Assembly: GCA_002382525.1 (NCBI GenBank)
Contig: DFYA01000091.1
Span: 5,541-14,008 of the forward strand
Direction of reading: 5' to 3'
Origin: Opitutaceae bacterium UBA4094
Lineage (GTDB): Bacteria; Verrucomicrobiota; Verrucomicrobiia; Opitutales; Opitutaceae
DNA: 8,468 nucleotides
A program made the translations under genes and the position numbers. The notes below the pieces were generated by a model that was given only the letters and a program-made list of their open reading frames with translations, made no database searches and had not been told where the DNA came from. Positions 1 through 6,463 of this stretch are shown here, one piece after another (position 1 is the first letter of the stretch; each line of letters begins with the position of its first letter).

Positions 1-51
1 GGGTGTCTTGCGTTGTGCCCGACGCACACCGTGTTCGCGGCAGGATCCGCT

Positions 52-570
52 GTGAACGCGCTCGATTACCCCGGCCCGGCCTGGTCGCCCTATTTGGTCG
101 GCGCGGGTATCGGGGTGCTGGCGTGGTTAACGTTTTACTTTTCGGACAAGGCCATCGGCGCATCCTCGTTTTACGCCCAGGTGTCGGGCTTCATCGGAAC
201 CTTGTTTGCAAAGCGTCACACCCGATCGCTTGCCTACTTCAAAAACAACCCGCCGCGCGTAGGTTGGGAATTTGCCTTTGTCCTTTCCATCGTCGTGGGA
301 GGAGCGATTTCCGCCATCACCGGTGGCGAGTTCGTCAACGAATGGCTCCCGCCGATGTGGATCGACCGTTTTGGTGACAGCGTTGCGCTCCGTGCGGGAG
401 TCGCGTTCGGCGGCGGCGTGCTCATGGCCTTCGGCGCCCGCCTCGCCGGAGGCTGCACCAGCGGACATGGCATCAGCGGAACGATGCAGCTCAACGTCGC
501 CTCCTGGATTTCGGCGATCTGTTTTTTCATCGGTGGCATCGCCGTGGCCATGCCACTCTTCACACTTTGA
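52..570 (+). CDS. YeeE/YedE family sulfur-transport membrane protein (first half of a pair)
   Basis: A 172-residue inner-membrane protein, likely one half of a two-gene YeeE/YedE-type transporter that takes up thiosulfate or a related sulfur compound. The sequence shows hydrophobic segments at about residues 13-30, 73-91, 112-132 and 150-169, and the family hallmark GGCTSGHGISG around residues 133-143 with Cys135. In this family a membrane-embedded cysteine in such a loop relays the sulfur substrate. I chose the GTG at 52 because AGGA lies 6 bases upstream and the resulting start MNALDYPGPAWSPY resembles the family N-terminus. The frame stays open to the window edge, so a TTG at 13 or a start outside the window is possible. 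The partner gene begins 6 bp after the stop, so the two are surely co-transcribed. Family is secure; substrate is inferred. Confidence 0.85.
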   Translation: MNALDYPGPAWSPYLVGAGIGVLAWLTFYFSDKAIGASSFYAQVSGFIGTLFAKRHTRSLAYFKNNPPRVGWEFAFVLSIVVGGAISAITGGEFVNEWLPPMWIDRFGDSVALRAGVAFGGGVLMAFGARLAGGCTSGHGISGTMQLNVASWISAICFFIGGIAVAMPLFTL

Positions 571-576
571 AAAGCC

Positions 577-1170
577 ATGATCGATCCCGGCAAAGCAGGT
601 GATCAATCGCACAAAAAGCCCGCGCCGCCGGTGGCCGCAGCGTCGAAGCTTTTGGCCGGGGTCGTCTTCGGCTTGGCGTTTGGCTTCCTCCTGCAGAAGG
701 GCGGCGTGGGGAAGTTCCACATCCTCATCGGTCAGCTGCTGCTCGAGGACTTCACGGTCGCGAAGATCATGCTCACCGCCATCGGCGTCGGCATGGTCGG
801 CATTTTTACGCTGCATCACTTCGCCAAGGTGAATCTGCATCTCAAGCCAACGAGGATTGGCGCGAACATCATCGGCGGACTCCTCTTTGGCGCGGGTTTC
901 GCGTTGATGGGCTATTGCCCCGGCACGGCGGCTGCCGCACTGGGTCAAGGCAGCTGGGACGCCCTGTTTGGCATGGCGGGCCTGGTCGCCGGTTCGTGGA
1001 TTTTCGCCGAGTCTTCCGCGTCGCTGAAAACAACCGTCGAGAAGTGGGGCGACTTCGGGAAAGTTTCGCTGCCGGATTTGCTACACGTCCCGCGAGGAGT
1101 GTTCGTTATCATTTTTGCGGTTCTGCTTACCGCGGGATTGTTGGTATTGGAACGGGCGTTCCCCCGGTGA
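577..1170 (+). CDS. YeeE/YedE-like membrane protein, DUF6691 type (second half of the pair)
   Basis: A 197-residue membrane protein that completes the split YeeE/YedE transporter. Hydrophobic segments lie at about residues 24-40, 62-80, 95-113, 128-144 and 172-191. The conserved GYCPGT motif (residues 112-117, Cys114) is the counterpart of the GGCTSGHG motif of the upstream protein; together the two cysteines would form the sulfur-relay path known for thiosulfate transporters of the YeeE/TsuA family. The N-terminal ~20 residues are polar and charged and probably cytoplasmic. The ATG follows the upstream stop by 6 bp, with only a weak purine stretch (TGAAAAG) before it, so translation may be coupled. 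The gene ends 17 bp from the stop of acr3, which runs toward it, and I see no terminator hairpin between them. Confidence 0.85.
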   Translation: MIDPGKAGDQSHKKPAPPVAAASKLLAGVVFGLAFGFLLQKGGVGKFHILIGQLLLEDFTVAKIMLTAIGVGMVGIFTLHHFAKVNLHLKPTRIGANIIGGLLFGAGFALMGYCPGTAAAALGQGSWDALFGMAGLVAGSWIFAESSASLKTTVEKWGDFGKVSLPDLLHVPRGVFVIIFAVLLTAGLLVLERAFPR

Positions 1171-1187
1171 CCTATCTGCCGAATACC

Positions 1188-2246
1188 TCACCCGCCCGTC
1201 CGCGTCGGAAACCAGTGCTTCGTCCGGTTGGCGAACTTCACCAAGGCCAGCATCACCGGCACTTCGACCAACACGCCCACGATCGTCACCAGCACCACCG
1301 GTGACGACGCGCCAAACAGCGTGATCGCCACCGCGACCGACAGCTCGAAAAAATTTGACGCCCCGATCAGCCCCGCCGGCGCCGCCACGTCGTGACACAG
1401 GCGCAGCTTCTTCCCCGCCCAATAAGCCACGAAGAAAATCAGCACCGTCTGAATGATCAGCGGCACTGCGATCAACACGATGTGCAACGGATTCTTCAAA
1501 ATGACGTCCCCCTGAAACGAGAAAATCAGCACCAGCGTGAGCAACAGCCCCGCGATCGTCGTGTTGTTGAACTTCGGAATAAACGTCCGGTGAAAATACT
1601 CCGCGCCCTTCCGCTTGATCACCGCGCTCCGCGTCAACACCCCGCCCACCAGCGGGATCACCACAAACAGCACCACCGACACCAACAGCGTGTCCCACGG
1701 AATCGTCACCCCGCCGACCCCGAGCAGCAGCACGACGATCGGCGTGAACGCCACCAGGATGATCAGGTCGTTCGTCGCCACCTGCACCACCGTGTAGGCC
1801 GGATTCCCCCGCGTGAGATGGCTCCACACAAACACCATCGCCGTGCACGGCGCCGCCCCCAGCAACACCGCCCCCGCCAGATAATCCTTCGCCAGCTCCG
1901 GCGGTATCAGTGCCTTGAATACGACATAAAAGAACAGCGCCGCGATTCCGAACATCGTGAACGGTTTGATCAACCAGTTGACGACCCACGTGAGGTATAG
2001 CCCGCGCGGCTCCCGCCGCACGTTTTTGATGCTGGTGAAGTCCACCTTCATCATCATCGGATAAATCATCAGCCAAATGAGCAGCGCGATCGGGATCGAC
2101 ACCTTCGCGTATTCGAACCGCGCCAGAAACTCCGGCACCGCTGGCGCAAACTTCCCGAGCATCACGCCCGCGATCATACACAACACCACCCACTCGGTGA
2201 GATGCTTCTCAAAAAAACTGATACCGGCCGGTTCCTTCGTCTTCAT
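1188..2246 (-). CDS. acr3: Arsenite efflux permease, ACR3 family
   Basis: A 352-residue inner-membrane carrier that expels arsenite, As(III), from the cytoplasm using the proton-motive force. It has about ten hydrophobic helices, the usual length of bacterial ACR3. Family marks are IWLMIYPMMMKVDF (about 57-70), NWLIKPF (90-96), GAAPCTAMVFVWS (130-142) with the essential thiolate Cys134, GASNFFELSVA (295-305) with Glu301, and VLVEVPVML (325-333) with Glu328; a helix glutamate is required for transport in studied members. The ATG overlaps the arsC stop in an ATGA junction and has a strong Shine-Dalgarno (GGGGAGG, about 7 bases upstream), so it is translationally coupled to arsC, the enzyme that makes its substrate. 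It is the last gene of the operon. Identification is secure. Confidence 0.96.
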   Translation of the reverse strand: MKTKEPAGISFFEKHLTEWVVLCMIAGVMLGKFAPAVPEFLARFEYAKVSIPIALLIWLMIYPMMMKVDFTSIKNVRREPRGLYLTWVVNWLIKPFTMFGIAALFFYVVFKALIPPELAKDYLAGAVLLGAAPCTAMVFVWSHLTRGNPAYTVVQVATNDLIILVAFTPIVVLLLGVGGVTIPWDTLLVSVVLFVVIPLVGGVLTRSAVIKRKGAEYFHRTFIPKFNNTTIAGLLLTLVLIFSFQGDVILKNPLHIVLIAVPLIIQTVLIFFVAYWAGKKLRLCHDVAAPAGLIGASNFFELSVAVAITLFGASSPVVLVTIVGVLVEVPVMLALVKFANRTKHWFPTRTGG

Positions 2247-2707
2247 GTCCGGCCCTCCCCGCGTCCCAACGCCACCCCGACTGCAAACGCCGTAAACACG
2301 CGGTTCATCTCGTCTCTCACCGCACGGAAATGCGCCGTGATCTGCTCCTCGGTGCCCGTCGTGTGCCCGGGATCCTCAAACGCCCAGTGCCGCCGTTGCA
2401 CGCGCGCGGGAAACGCCGGACACGCCGCCTCCGCGTTCCCGCAAACCGAGATCACCAGATCCACCGGCCGATCAAGAAACTCTTCCACCGACTTCGACCG
2501 GTGCCCCGAGATGTCGATGCCCAACTCCGCCATCGCCGCTATCGCGCGCGGATGAATCCGCCCCGCCGGCTTCGAGCCCGCGCTGACGACTGTCATGCCG
2601 TCGCCCGCCGCCGCCCGCAACAGCCCCTCGGCCATCTGGCTGCGGCACGAGTTGCCCGTGCACAAAATCAAAACCGTCGGTTTGTTCATAATAAAATTAG
2701 TCGCCAT
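2243..2707 (-). CDS. arsC: Arsenate reductase, low-molecular-weight phosphatase fold (thioredoxin-type ArsC)
   Basis: Cytoplasmic enzyme of 154 residues that reduces arsenate to arsenite through a cysteine cascade, regenerated in this family by thioredoxin. The CX5R phosphatase loop is CTGNSCR (Cys16 to Arg22). The two further redox cysteines, Cys89 and Cys96 in SVCGNAEAACPAFP, have the 7-residue spacing of Cys82/Cys89 of the Staphylococcus enzyme. FEDPG supplies the catalytic Asp112. Two starts compete. The ATG ending at 2707 has GAAGG 6 bases upstream and overlaps the last codons of arsJ. The ATG ending at 2689 has no Shine-Dalgarno but begins MNKPTVLILCTGNSC and puts the nucleophile at position 10, as in the Staphylococcus enzyme. 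I report the longer form; the true protein may be 148 residues. Its stop overlaps the acr3 start. Confidence 0.95.
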   Translation of the reverse strand: MATNFIMNKPTVLILCTGNSCRSQMAEGLLRAAAGDGMTVVSAGSKPAGRIHPRAIAAMAELGIDISGHRSKSVEEFLDRPVDLVISVCGNAEAACPAFPARVQRRHWAFEDPGHTTGTEEQITAHFRAVRDEMNRVFTAFAVGVALGRGEGRT

Positions 2708-3938
2708 CCCCCGCCTTCAACGTCGCCGTCGCCAACTTCTCCGCGTGCAACGCCTCGCGCGGCAGCTTCAACGCCACCACCGCCGCGACCACCGCGAACG
2801 CAAACGCGCCCCACAGGCACCCCGCAAGACCCGCGACCTGATACAGCACGCCCGACAACAAGCACCCCACCAGCCGCCCGCCCGCGTTGGCCATGTAATA
2901 AAACCCGACGTTGAGCGCGACCTTGTCCCCGTCCGTGTAATCCAAAATCAAATACGAATGCACCGCCGAGTTCAGCGCGAACACCGCGCCGAACACCGCC
3001 AGCCCGCCCACGATCACCGTCGCCGCTGGCAACCCCGCCGCGAGCCCTAGAGGAATCCCCGCCGCCACCACCGCCAACGTAAACGCGATCGCCGACGCCG
3101 TCCCGCCCGCCGGGGCACGACCGCGCAGAATCGCCGGTGCCGCGCTTTGAATGATGCCGTAGCCAATCACCCAAAACGCCATGAACGCGCCCACCTGTTC
3201 AAAACTCCATCCGAGCACACCGCGCAGAAACACCGGCACGCCGACGACAAACCAGATATCGCGCGCCCCGAACAAAAAGAACCGCGCGAGGCAAAGCACA
3301 TTGATCTCCCGGCTCTTTGAGAACAGCTCCTTGAACGCCGCCTTGCCCTTCGCCTTGCCCATGCCCACCGGCAGCGAAAGCCACGACCCGAGCCACACCA
3401 CCGCCAAGGCTCCCGCCATAATCCACAGCGCGCCCTTGAAACCCGCCGTCGCCAGCAGCCAGCCGCCGATAAAAAAGCCGACGCCCTTCAGCGCGTTCTT
3501 CGATCCCGTCAGCACCGCGACCCACCTAAATAAAGTCCCCTTCGCGTCGGGCGGCACGATCACCTTGATCGCACTCTTTGAGCTCATTTTCGTCAGGTCC
3601 TTCGCGATTCCTGAAAGCGCCTGCGACGCCATCACCCACGCGACCGACGCCCATTCCGACCACGCCGGATCCAGCAGCGCGAGCAACCCCAGCGCCGCGA
3701 CCTGCAACGCCAGCCCCGCAACCAGCGTGACCTTGAGCCCCATGCGCGACGCGATCCACCCGCCGAGCAGGTTGGTCACGATCCCGAAGAACTCATAAAG
3801 CAGAAACAGAAACGCCAACGTCACCGGCGAGTAGCCGAGGTTGAAAAAGTGCAGCAGCACCAACATCCGCAGCGCCCCGTCCGTGAGCGTAAACCCCCAG
3901 TAGGCGCCGGTGACCAAAACGTAGTTTTTCAGATTCAT
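2697..3938 (-). CDS. arsJ: ArsJ, MFS exporter of 1-arseno-3-phosphoglycerate
   Basis: A 413-residue major-facilitator transporter with about 11-12 hydrophobic helices in two halves, separated by a basic cytoplasmic loop at about residues 190-212 (VGMGKAKGKAAFKELF). The N-terminus MNLKNYVLVTGAYWGFTLTDGALRM and the loop GIAKDLTKMSSKSAIK (110-125) are typical of ArsJ, which exports the unstable arsenoester made by the neighbouring GAPDH; outside the cell it falls apart into arsenate and 3-phosphoglycerate. The gene for that GAPDH lies directly upstream in the same operon, the characteristic pairing. The 85-bp gap before the start carries a heptamer repeat, and the bases just before the ATG are pyrimidine-rich with no convincing Shine-Dalgarno. 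The 3' end overlaps arsC by 11 bp if the longer arsC start is used. Identification is secure; transport is by family knowledge. Confidence 0.93.
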   Translation of the reverse strand: MNLKNYVLVTGAYWGFTLTDGALRMLVLLHFFNLGYSPVTLAFLFLLYEFFGIVTNLLGGWIASRMGLKVTLVAGLALQVAALGLLALLDPAWSEWASVAWVMASQALSGIAKDLTKMSSKSAIKVIVPPDAKGTLFRWVAVLTGSKNALKGVGFFIGGWLLATAGFKGALWIMAGALAVVWLGSWLSLPVGMGKAKGKAAFKELFSKSREINVLCLARFFLFGARDIWFVVGVPVFLRGVLGWSFEQVGAFMAFWVIGYGIIQSAAPAILRGRAPAGGTASAIAFTLAVVAAGIPLGLAAGLPAATVIVGGLAVFGAVFALNSAVHSYLILDYTDGDKVALNVGFYYMANAGGRLVGCLLSGVLYQVAGLAGCLWGAFAFAVVAAVVALKLPREALHAEKLATATLKAGDGD

Positions 3939-4023
3939 GGAAGGAAAACCCTAGATCCTGGAGCCTAAACCCTAACCCAATCAGGACACCCCGTTAGGAT
4001 TTAGCCGCTTAGGATTTAGGATT
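3939..4023. repeat. Heptamer-based repeat with hairpin filling the arsJ-GAPDH gap
   Basis: Most of this 85-bp gap is built from 7-base units. On the + strand four units run in tandem: CCTAGAT, CCTGGAG, CCTAAAC, CCTAACC (3950-3977). The opposite orientation follows as TTAGGAT units at 3994-4000, 4009-4015 and 4016-4022. The two halves form a 12-bp stem (3965-3976 with 3993-4004, 16-base loop); its one mismatch becomes a G-U pair in RNA made from the - strand, which is the transcribed direction. There is no U-run, so it is not a classical terminator. It could set relative expression or stability of the two halves of the operon mRNA, or be a dispersed genomic repeat. Confidence 0.7.
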
Positions 4024-5046
4024 TCAGCCGTTGAGGCTGCATGCGACCTTGCGCGCCAGTTCCGCCATGCGGTTCGAGTAGCCCCACTCGTTGTCATACC
4101 AGACATACAACTTCACCATGCGCTGGTTCACGACCATCGTCGAAAGCGCATCCACCGTCCCCGACGCCGGGTTGCCCTTAAAATCGATCGACACCAGCGG
4201 ACGCGTCTCAAAACCCAAAATCCCCTTCAACGGCGACGTCTCGCTCGCCGCCTTCAGCAACGCGTTCACTTCCTCCACCGTTGTGTCACGTTTCACCTGA
4301 AACACGCAGTCCGTCAGCGAACCCGTAAGCAACGGCACGCGCACGGCGTGTCCGTTCAACTTCCCCGCCAACTCCGGATAAATCAGCGCGATCGCCGTCG
4401 CCGAACCGGTCGTCGTCGGAATCAACGACAACCCCGCCGCGCGCGCCCGGCGCAGATCTTTATGCGGCGCATCGATGATCGTCTGCGTGTTCGTCGCATC
4501 ATGCACCGTGGTGATCGCACCGTGTTCGATGCCGAGGTTTTCGTGGATAACCTTCACGACCGGAGCCAAACAGTTGGTCGTGCACGACGCCGCCGTGAGC
4601 AACCGATGTTTCGCCGCATCATACAAACCGTCGTTTACGCCCATCACGATATTGAGCGCATCGCCGCCCTTCACCGGCGCGGCGACGATCACCTTCTTCA
4701 CCCCACGCTCAAAATACGCCTCCAGCGCCTCCGGCGTGCGAAATTTTCCCGAGCATTCGAGCACCACATCGACCCCGTGGGCGGACCAATCGACGTCGCC
4801 AGGTTTTGAATACCCGCTCACCGCCACGCGCTGCTCGCCCACGCGAAATGCGCCGTCTTCGGCAATCGCCTCCTGCGCCCAACGCCCCTGAACCGAGTCA
4901 AAGTTCAACAAGTGCGCGCACGTCTCCGCATCCGCCTTCGGATCGTTGACGAGCACCCACTCAAACTCCGGCCACAGCGCCGCCGCGCGAAACACCAGCC
5001 GACCAATACGTCCAAATCCATTAATACCAATCCGTGTTTTTTTCAT
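4024..5046 (-). CDS. gapdh: ArsJ-associated glyceraldehyde-3-phosphate dehydrogenase
   Basis: A full-length 340-residue cytoplasmic GAPDH. The NAD-binding fold starts with INGFGRIGR (8-16). The catalytic motif ASCTTNC holds Cys155, the catalytic base is His182 in TTVHDATNTQ, and the C-terminal signature WYDNEWGYSNR spans 316-326. Glycolytic enzymes usually read TTVHAYTNDQ at the His motif; the variant here is the form I associate with ars-operon GAPDHs. Known role: with arsenate in place of phosphate it converts glyceraldehyde 3-phosphate and NAD to 1-arseno-3-phosphoglycerate, which ArsJ exports. It is the second gene of the operon, 44 bp after arsR, with arsJ 85 bp downstream. The start has only a weak, distant Shine-Dalgarno (GGAA about 12 bases upstream). 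It may retain normal phosphate-dependent activity too. Confidence 0.94.
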   Translation of the reverse strand: MKKTRIGINGFGRIGRLVFRAAALWPEFEWVLVNDPKADAETCAHLLNFDSVQGRWAQEAIAEDGAFRVGEQRVAVSGYSKPGDVDWSAHGVDVVLECSGKFRTPEALEAYFERGVKKVIVAAPVKGGDALNIVMGVNDGLYDAAKHRLLTAASCTTNCLAPVVKVIHENLGIEHGAITTVHDATNTQTIIDAPHKDLRRARAAGLSLIPTTTGSATAIALIYPELAGKLNGHAVRVPLLTGSLTDCVFQVKRDTTVEEVNALLKAASETSPLKGILGFETRPLVSIDFKGNPASGTVDALSTMVVNQRMVKLYVWYDNEWGYSNRMAELARKVACSLNG

Positions 5047-5090
5047 AAGAGTTACGTTCCGTTATTGCCTACAAAATCATTCATCCGTCC

Positions 5091-5474
5091 TCAGCCGCAG
5101 CACCCCTTACCTTTCCCAATCCCCGAAGCGACCTGCGCCGGCGCACATGCCAGATCCAGTTTTTTCAACCGCGCGAGATCCCGCTTAAACATCGCGTGGG
5201 TCGCCGTGCAGTCCTGCAAACACGCCAGGTTCGCCTTCAACTCCACCGGCCGCGTCCGCTCCGCCGGCAACGCATAAATCACCCAGTTGCCCGAACGCTT
5301 CGCCGTCACCAAACCGCGCGCCTTCAAATACCCGAGATGCTTCGATATTTTGACCTGCGGCTCGCCCAGCACGCTCTGGAAATGGCACACGCAGAGCGGC
5401 CCTTGCAGCAGCAGGTTCAACAACCGCAACCGCGTCTCGTCGCACAGGCACTGGTAGATCTCCACAAGCTTCAT
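5091..5474 (-). CDS. arsR: ArsR-family arsenic-responsive repressor
   Basis: A 127-residue winged-helix repressor, the first gene of the ars operon. The fold is visible: an N-terminal helix with CDETRLRLLNLLL (11-23), the helix-turn-helix at about 33-55 (QVKISKHLGYLKARGLV) and the wing at about 58-70. LCVC (Cys28, Cys30) sits where E. coli ArsR has its arsenic-binding CVC, but the third cysteine of that motif is absent (HFQSVL follows). Other cysteines are Cys9, Cys11, Cys85, Cys89, Cys110 and a terminal Cys125-Cys126 pair, so the As(III) site may use a different set. Binding of arsenite should release DNA and turn on the operon. An inverted repeat upstream (5488-5503) is the likely operator, giving autoregulation. 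ArsR family is secure; ligand geometry is open. Confidence 0.94.
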   Translation of the reverse strand: MKLVEIYQCLCDETRLRLLNLLLQGPLCVCHFQSVLGEPQVKISKHLGYLKARGLVTAKRSGNWVIYALPAERTRPVELKANLACLQDCTATHAMFKRDLARLKKLDLACAPAQVASGIGKGKGCCG

Positions 5475-5482
5475 TCGCCCAA

Positions 5483-5512
5483 ACTACATTCCGATACCGG
5501 AATACTGTTCAA
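5483..5512 (-). promoter_or_regulatory. Putative arsR / ars operon promoter
   Basis: On the - strand TTGAAC (5512-5507) and TGTAGT (5488-5483) are separated by 18 bp, each matching 4 of 6 consensus bases. The inverted repeat lies between them. A start about 7 bases after the -10 would leave almost no leader before the arsR ATG at 5474, where no clear Shine-Dalgarno is seen. Match is modest. Confidence 0.35.
5488..5503. promoter_or_regulatory. Probable ArsR operator (inverted repeat ATTCCG-N4-CGGAAT)
   Basis: A perfect 6-bp inverted repeat with a 4-base spacer lies 14 bases upstream of the arsR start. It sits between a possible -35 and -10 of the arsR promoter, the usual place for a repressor site. 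ArsR-family dimers bind such short dyads. The palindrome is seen directly; that ArsR binds it is inferred. Confidence 0.6.
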
Positions 5513-5539
5513 GCCCCAATCTTTCGCGCCACACGATCG

Positions 5540-6418
5540 TCACGCGCTCGCCGCCGTCCGCACGAACTCAACCAACGCCCGCGTCGCCTGGGTCGCCACG
5601 CGTCCCTCGGCTCGGATAAACCCGATCTTCCGCTCCGGCGTCCGCCCGTGCAGCGGACGATACACCACCCCCGCGCCCTCGCGCCGAGCCATCGTCGGCA
5701 CCATCGACACACCCATTCCCGCCGCGACAAACGCCTGGATCGTCTCCATCTGCGCGCTGCGAAACGTCACCTTCGGCGCAAACCCGCGCATCGCGCAAAA
5801 CTCCAGCGACTGACCCGCCAGGCAATGCCCGTCTTGCAACAACATGAACGGCTCCTCCGCCAACTCCGCCATTTTCACCGCGTCGCGTTTCGCCAGCGGA
5901 TGCCTCTTCGGCAGCGCCAGCCACAAGGCCTCCGCAAACACTTCCTCCGCGACCAGCCCGCGCACCGCCACCGGCAGGCTCACCAATCCCACATCGAGCT
6001 CCCCTGCCTGCACCGCCCGCACGAGTTCGCTCGTCGTCGCCTCGGTGATGCTCACCTCGATTTCCGGATGCGCCTTCGCAAACGCCCGTAACACGCGCGG
6101 CAGATAATACGGCGCCACCGTCGGGATCACCCCGAGCATCACCCGCCCGCGCACCACGCCGCGCATCGCGTTCACCACGTCGCGGCCGGCCTCTACCTCG
6201 TCAAGCACGCGCTCCGCATGCGGCAAAAACAACCGCCCCGCCTCCGTCAACTTCGCCTCACGCCGCCCGCGTTCCAACAGCCGTTCGCCCAGCTCCTCCT
6301 CGAGCTTCATGATCTGCTGGCTGAGCGAAGGCTGCGACACATGACACTGCTCCGCCGCCCGACTAAAGTTCTTCGTCCGCGCCACCGCCACCAAGTATCT
6401 TAACTGCTGTATCTCCAT
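5540..6418 (-). CDS. oxyR: OxyR-type LysR-family peroxide sensor and regulator
   Basis: A 292-residue LysR-type regulator. The N-terminal helix-turn-helix covers about residues 1-60 (MEIQQLRYLVAV, then NFSRAAEQCHVSQPSLSQQI), followed by the linker helix and an effector domain from about 92. The redox motif LLQDGHCLAGQSLEFC places cysteines at 199 and 208, the very positions of the disulfide pair of E. coli OxyR, which hydrogen peroxide oxidises to switch the protein on. The gene diverges from a catalase and a fitting OxyR site lies between them, so it should activate katA and control itself. The start at 6418 has AGGA 7 bases upstream, inside the operator. The stop is 65 bp before the arsR start, with no obvious terminator; read-through into the ars operon is possible. 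Confidence 0.92.
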   Translation of the reverse strand: MEIQQLRYLVAVARTKNFSRAAEQCHVSQPSLSQQIMKLEEELGERLLERGRREAKLTEAGRLFLPHAERVLDEVEAGRDVVNAMRGVVRGRVMLGVIPTVAPYYLPRVLRAFAKAHPEIEVSITEATTSELVRAVQAGELDVGLVSLPVAVRGLVAEEVFAEALWLALPKRHPLAKRDAVKMAELAEEPFMLLQDGHCLAGQSLEFCAMRGFAPKVTFRSAQMETIQAFVAAGMGVSMVPTMARREGAGVVYRPLHGRTPERKIGFIRAEGRVATQATRALVEFVRTAASA

Positions 6419-6453
6419 AGCTAATTCCTATCGAAACTATAGGCACTCCATAT
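6417..6453. promoter_or_regulatory. OxyR binding site between oxyR and katA
   Basis: Four tetranucleotides are spaced by 7 bases each: ATAG (6417-6420), CTAT (6428-6431), ATAG (6439-6442), ATAT (6450-6453). This is the ATAG-N7-CTAT-N7-ATAG-N7-CTAT pattern of the E. coli OxyR site, with one mismatch in the last box. The site touches the oxyR start codon, covers its ribosome binding site and the -10 of its likely promoter, and ends next to the expected -35 of katA. This fits autorepression of oxyR and activation of katA. Confidence 0.8.
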
Positions 6454-6463
6454 TTCCCAACAA
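6436..6463 (-). promoter_or_regulatory. Putative oxyR promoter
   Basis: On the - strand TTGTTG (6463-6458) is followed after 16 bp by TATAGT (6441-6436; 5 of 6 consensus bases). The predicted start near 6429 would leave an 11-base leader that just contains the AGGA ribosome site. The -10 lies inside the OxyR site, as expected for autorepression. Confidence 0.45.

Noticed and set aside
127..948. A 273-codon - strand frame opposite the YeeE/YedE pair
   Set aside because: It covers both real genes on the other strand and encodes a charged, motif-free product.
1171..1187. Terminator between the convergent YeeE/YedE and acr3 transcripts
   Set aside because: Only 17 bp are available and no hairpin with a T-run is visible there.
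1081..2193. A 370-codon open frame on the - strand overlapping acr3 in another frame
   Set aside because: Composition is biased toward Gly, Ala, Asp and Arg with no motifs, while the acr3 frame shows clear family conservation.
3965..4004. Rho-independent terminator between GAPDH and arsJ
   Set aside because: The stem is AT-rich with a 16-base loop and lacks a following U-run in the direction of transcription.
3950..4023. Telomere-like or CRISPR-like repeat array
   Set aside because: Units are 7 bases, imperfect and few, with no spacers of regular length; resemblance to CCCTAAA telomere repeats is superficial inside a bacterial operon.
5047..5090. A second ArsR operator or internal promoter between arsR and GAPDH
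   Set aside because: No copy of the ATTCCG-N4-CGGAAT dyad and no convincing -35/-10 pair were found in this gap.
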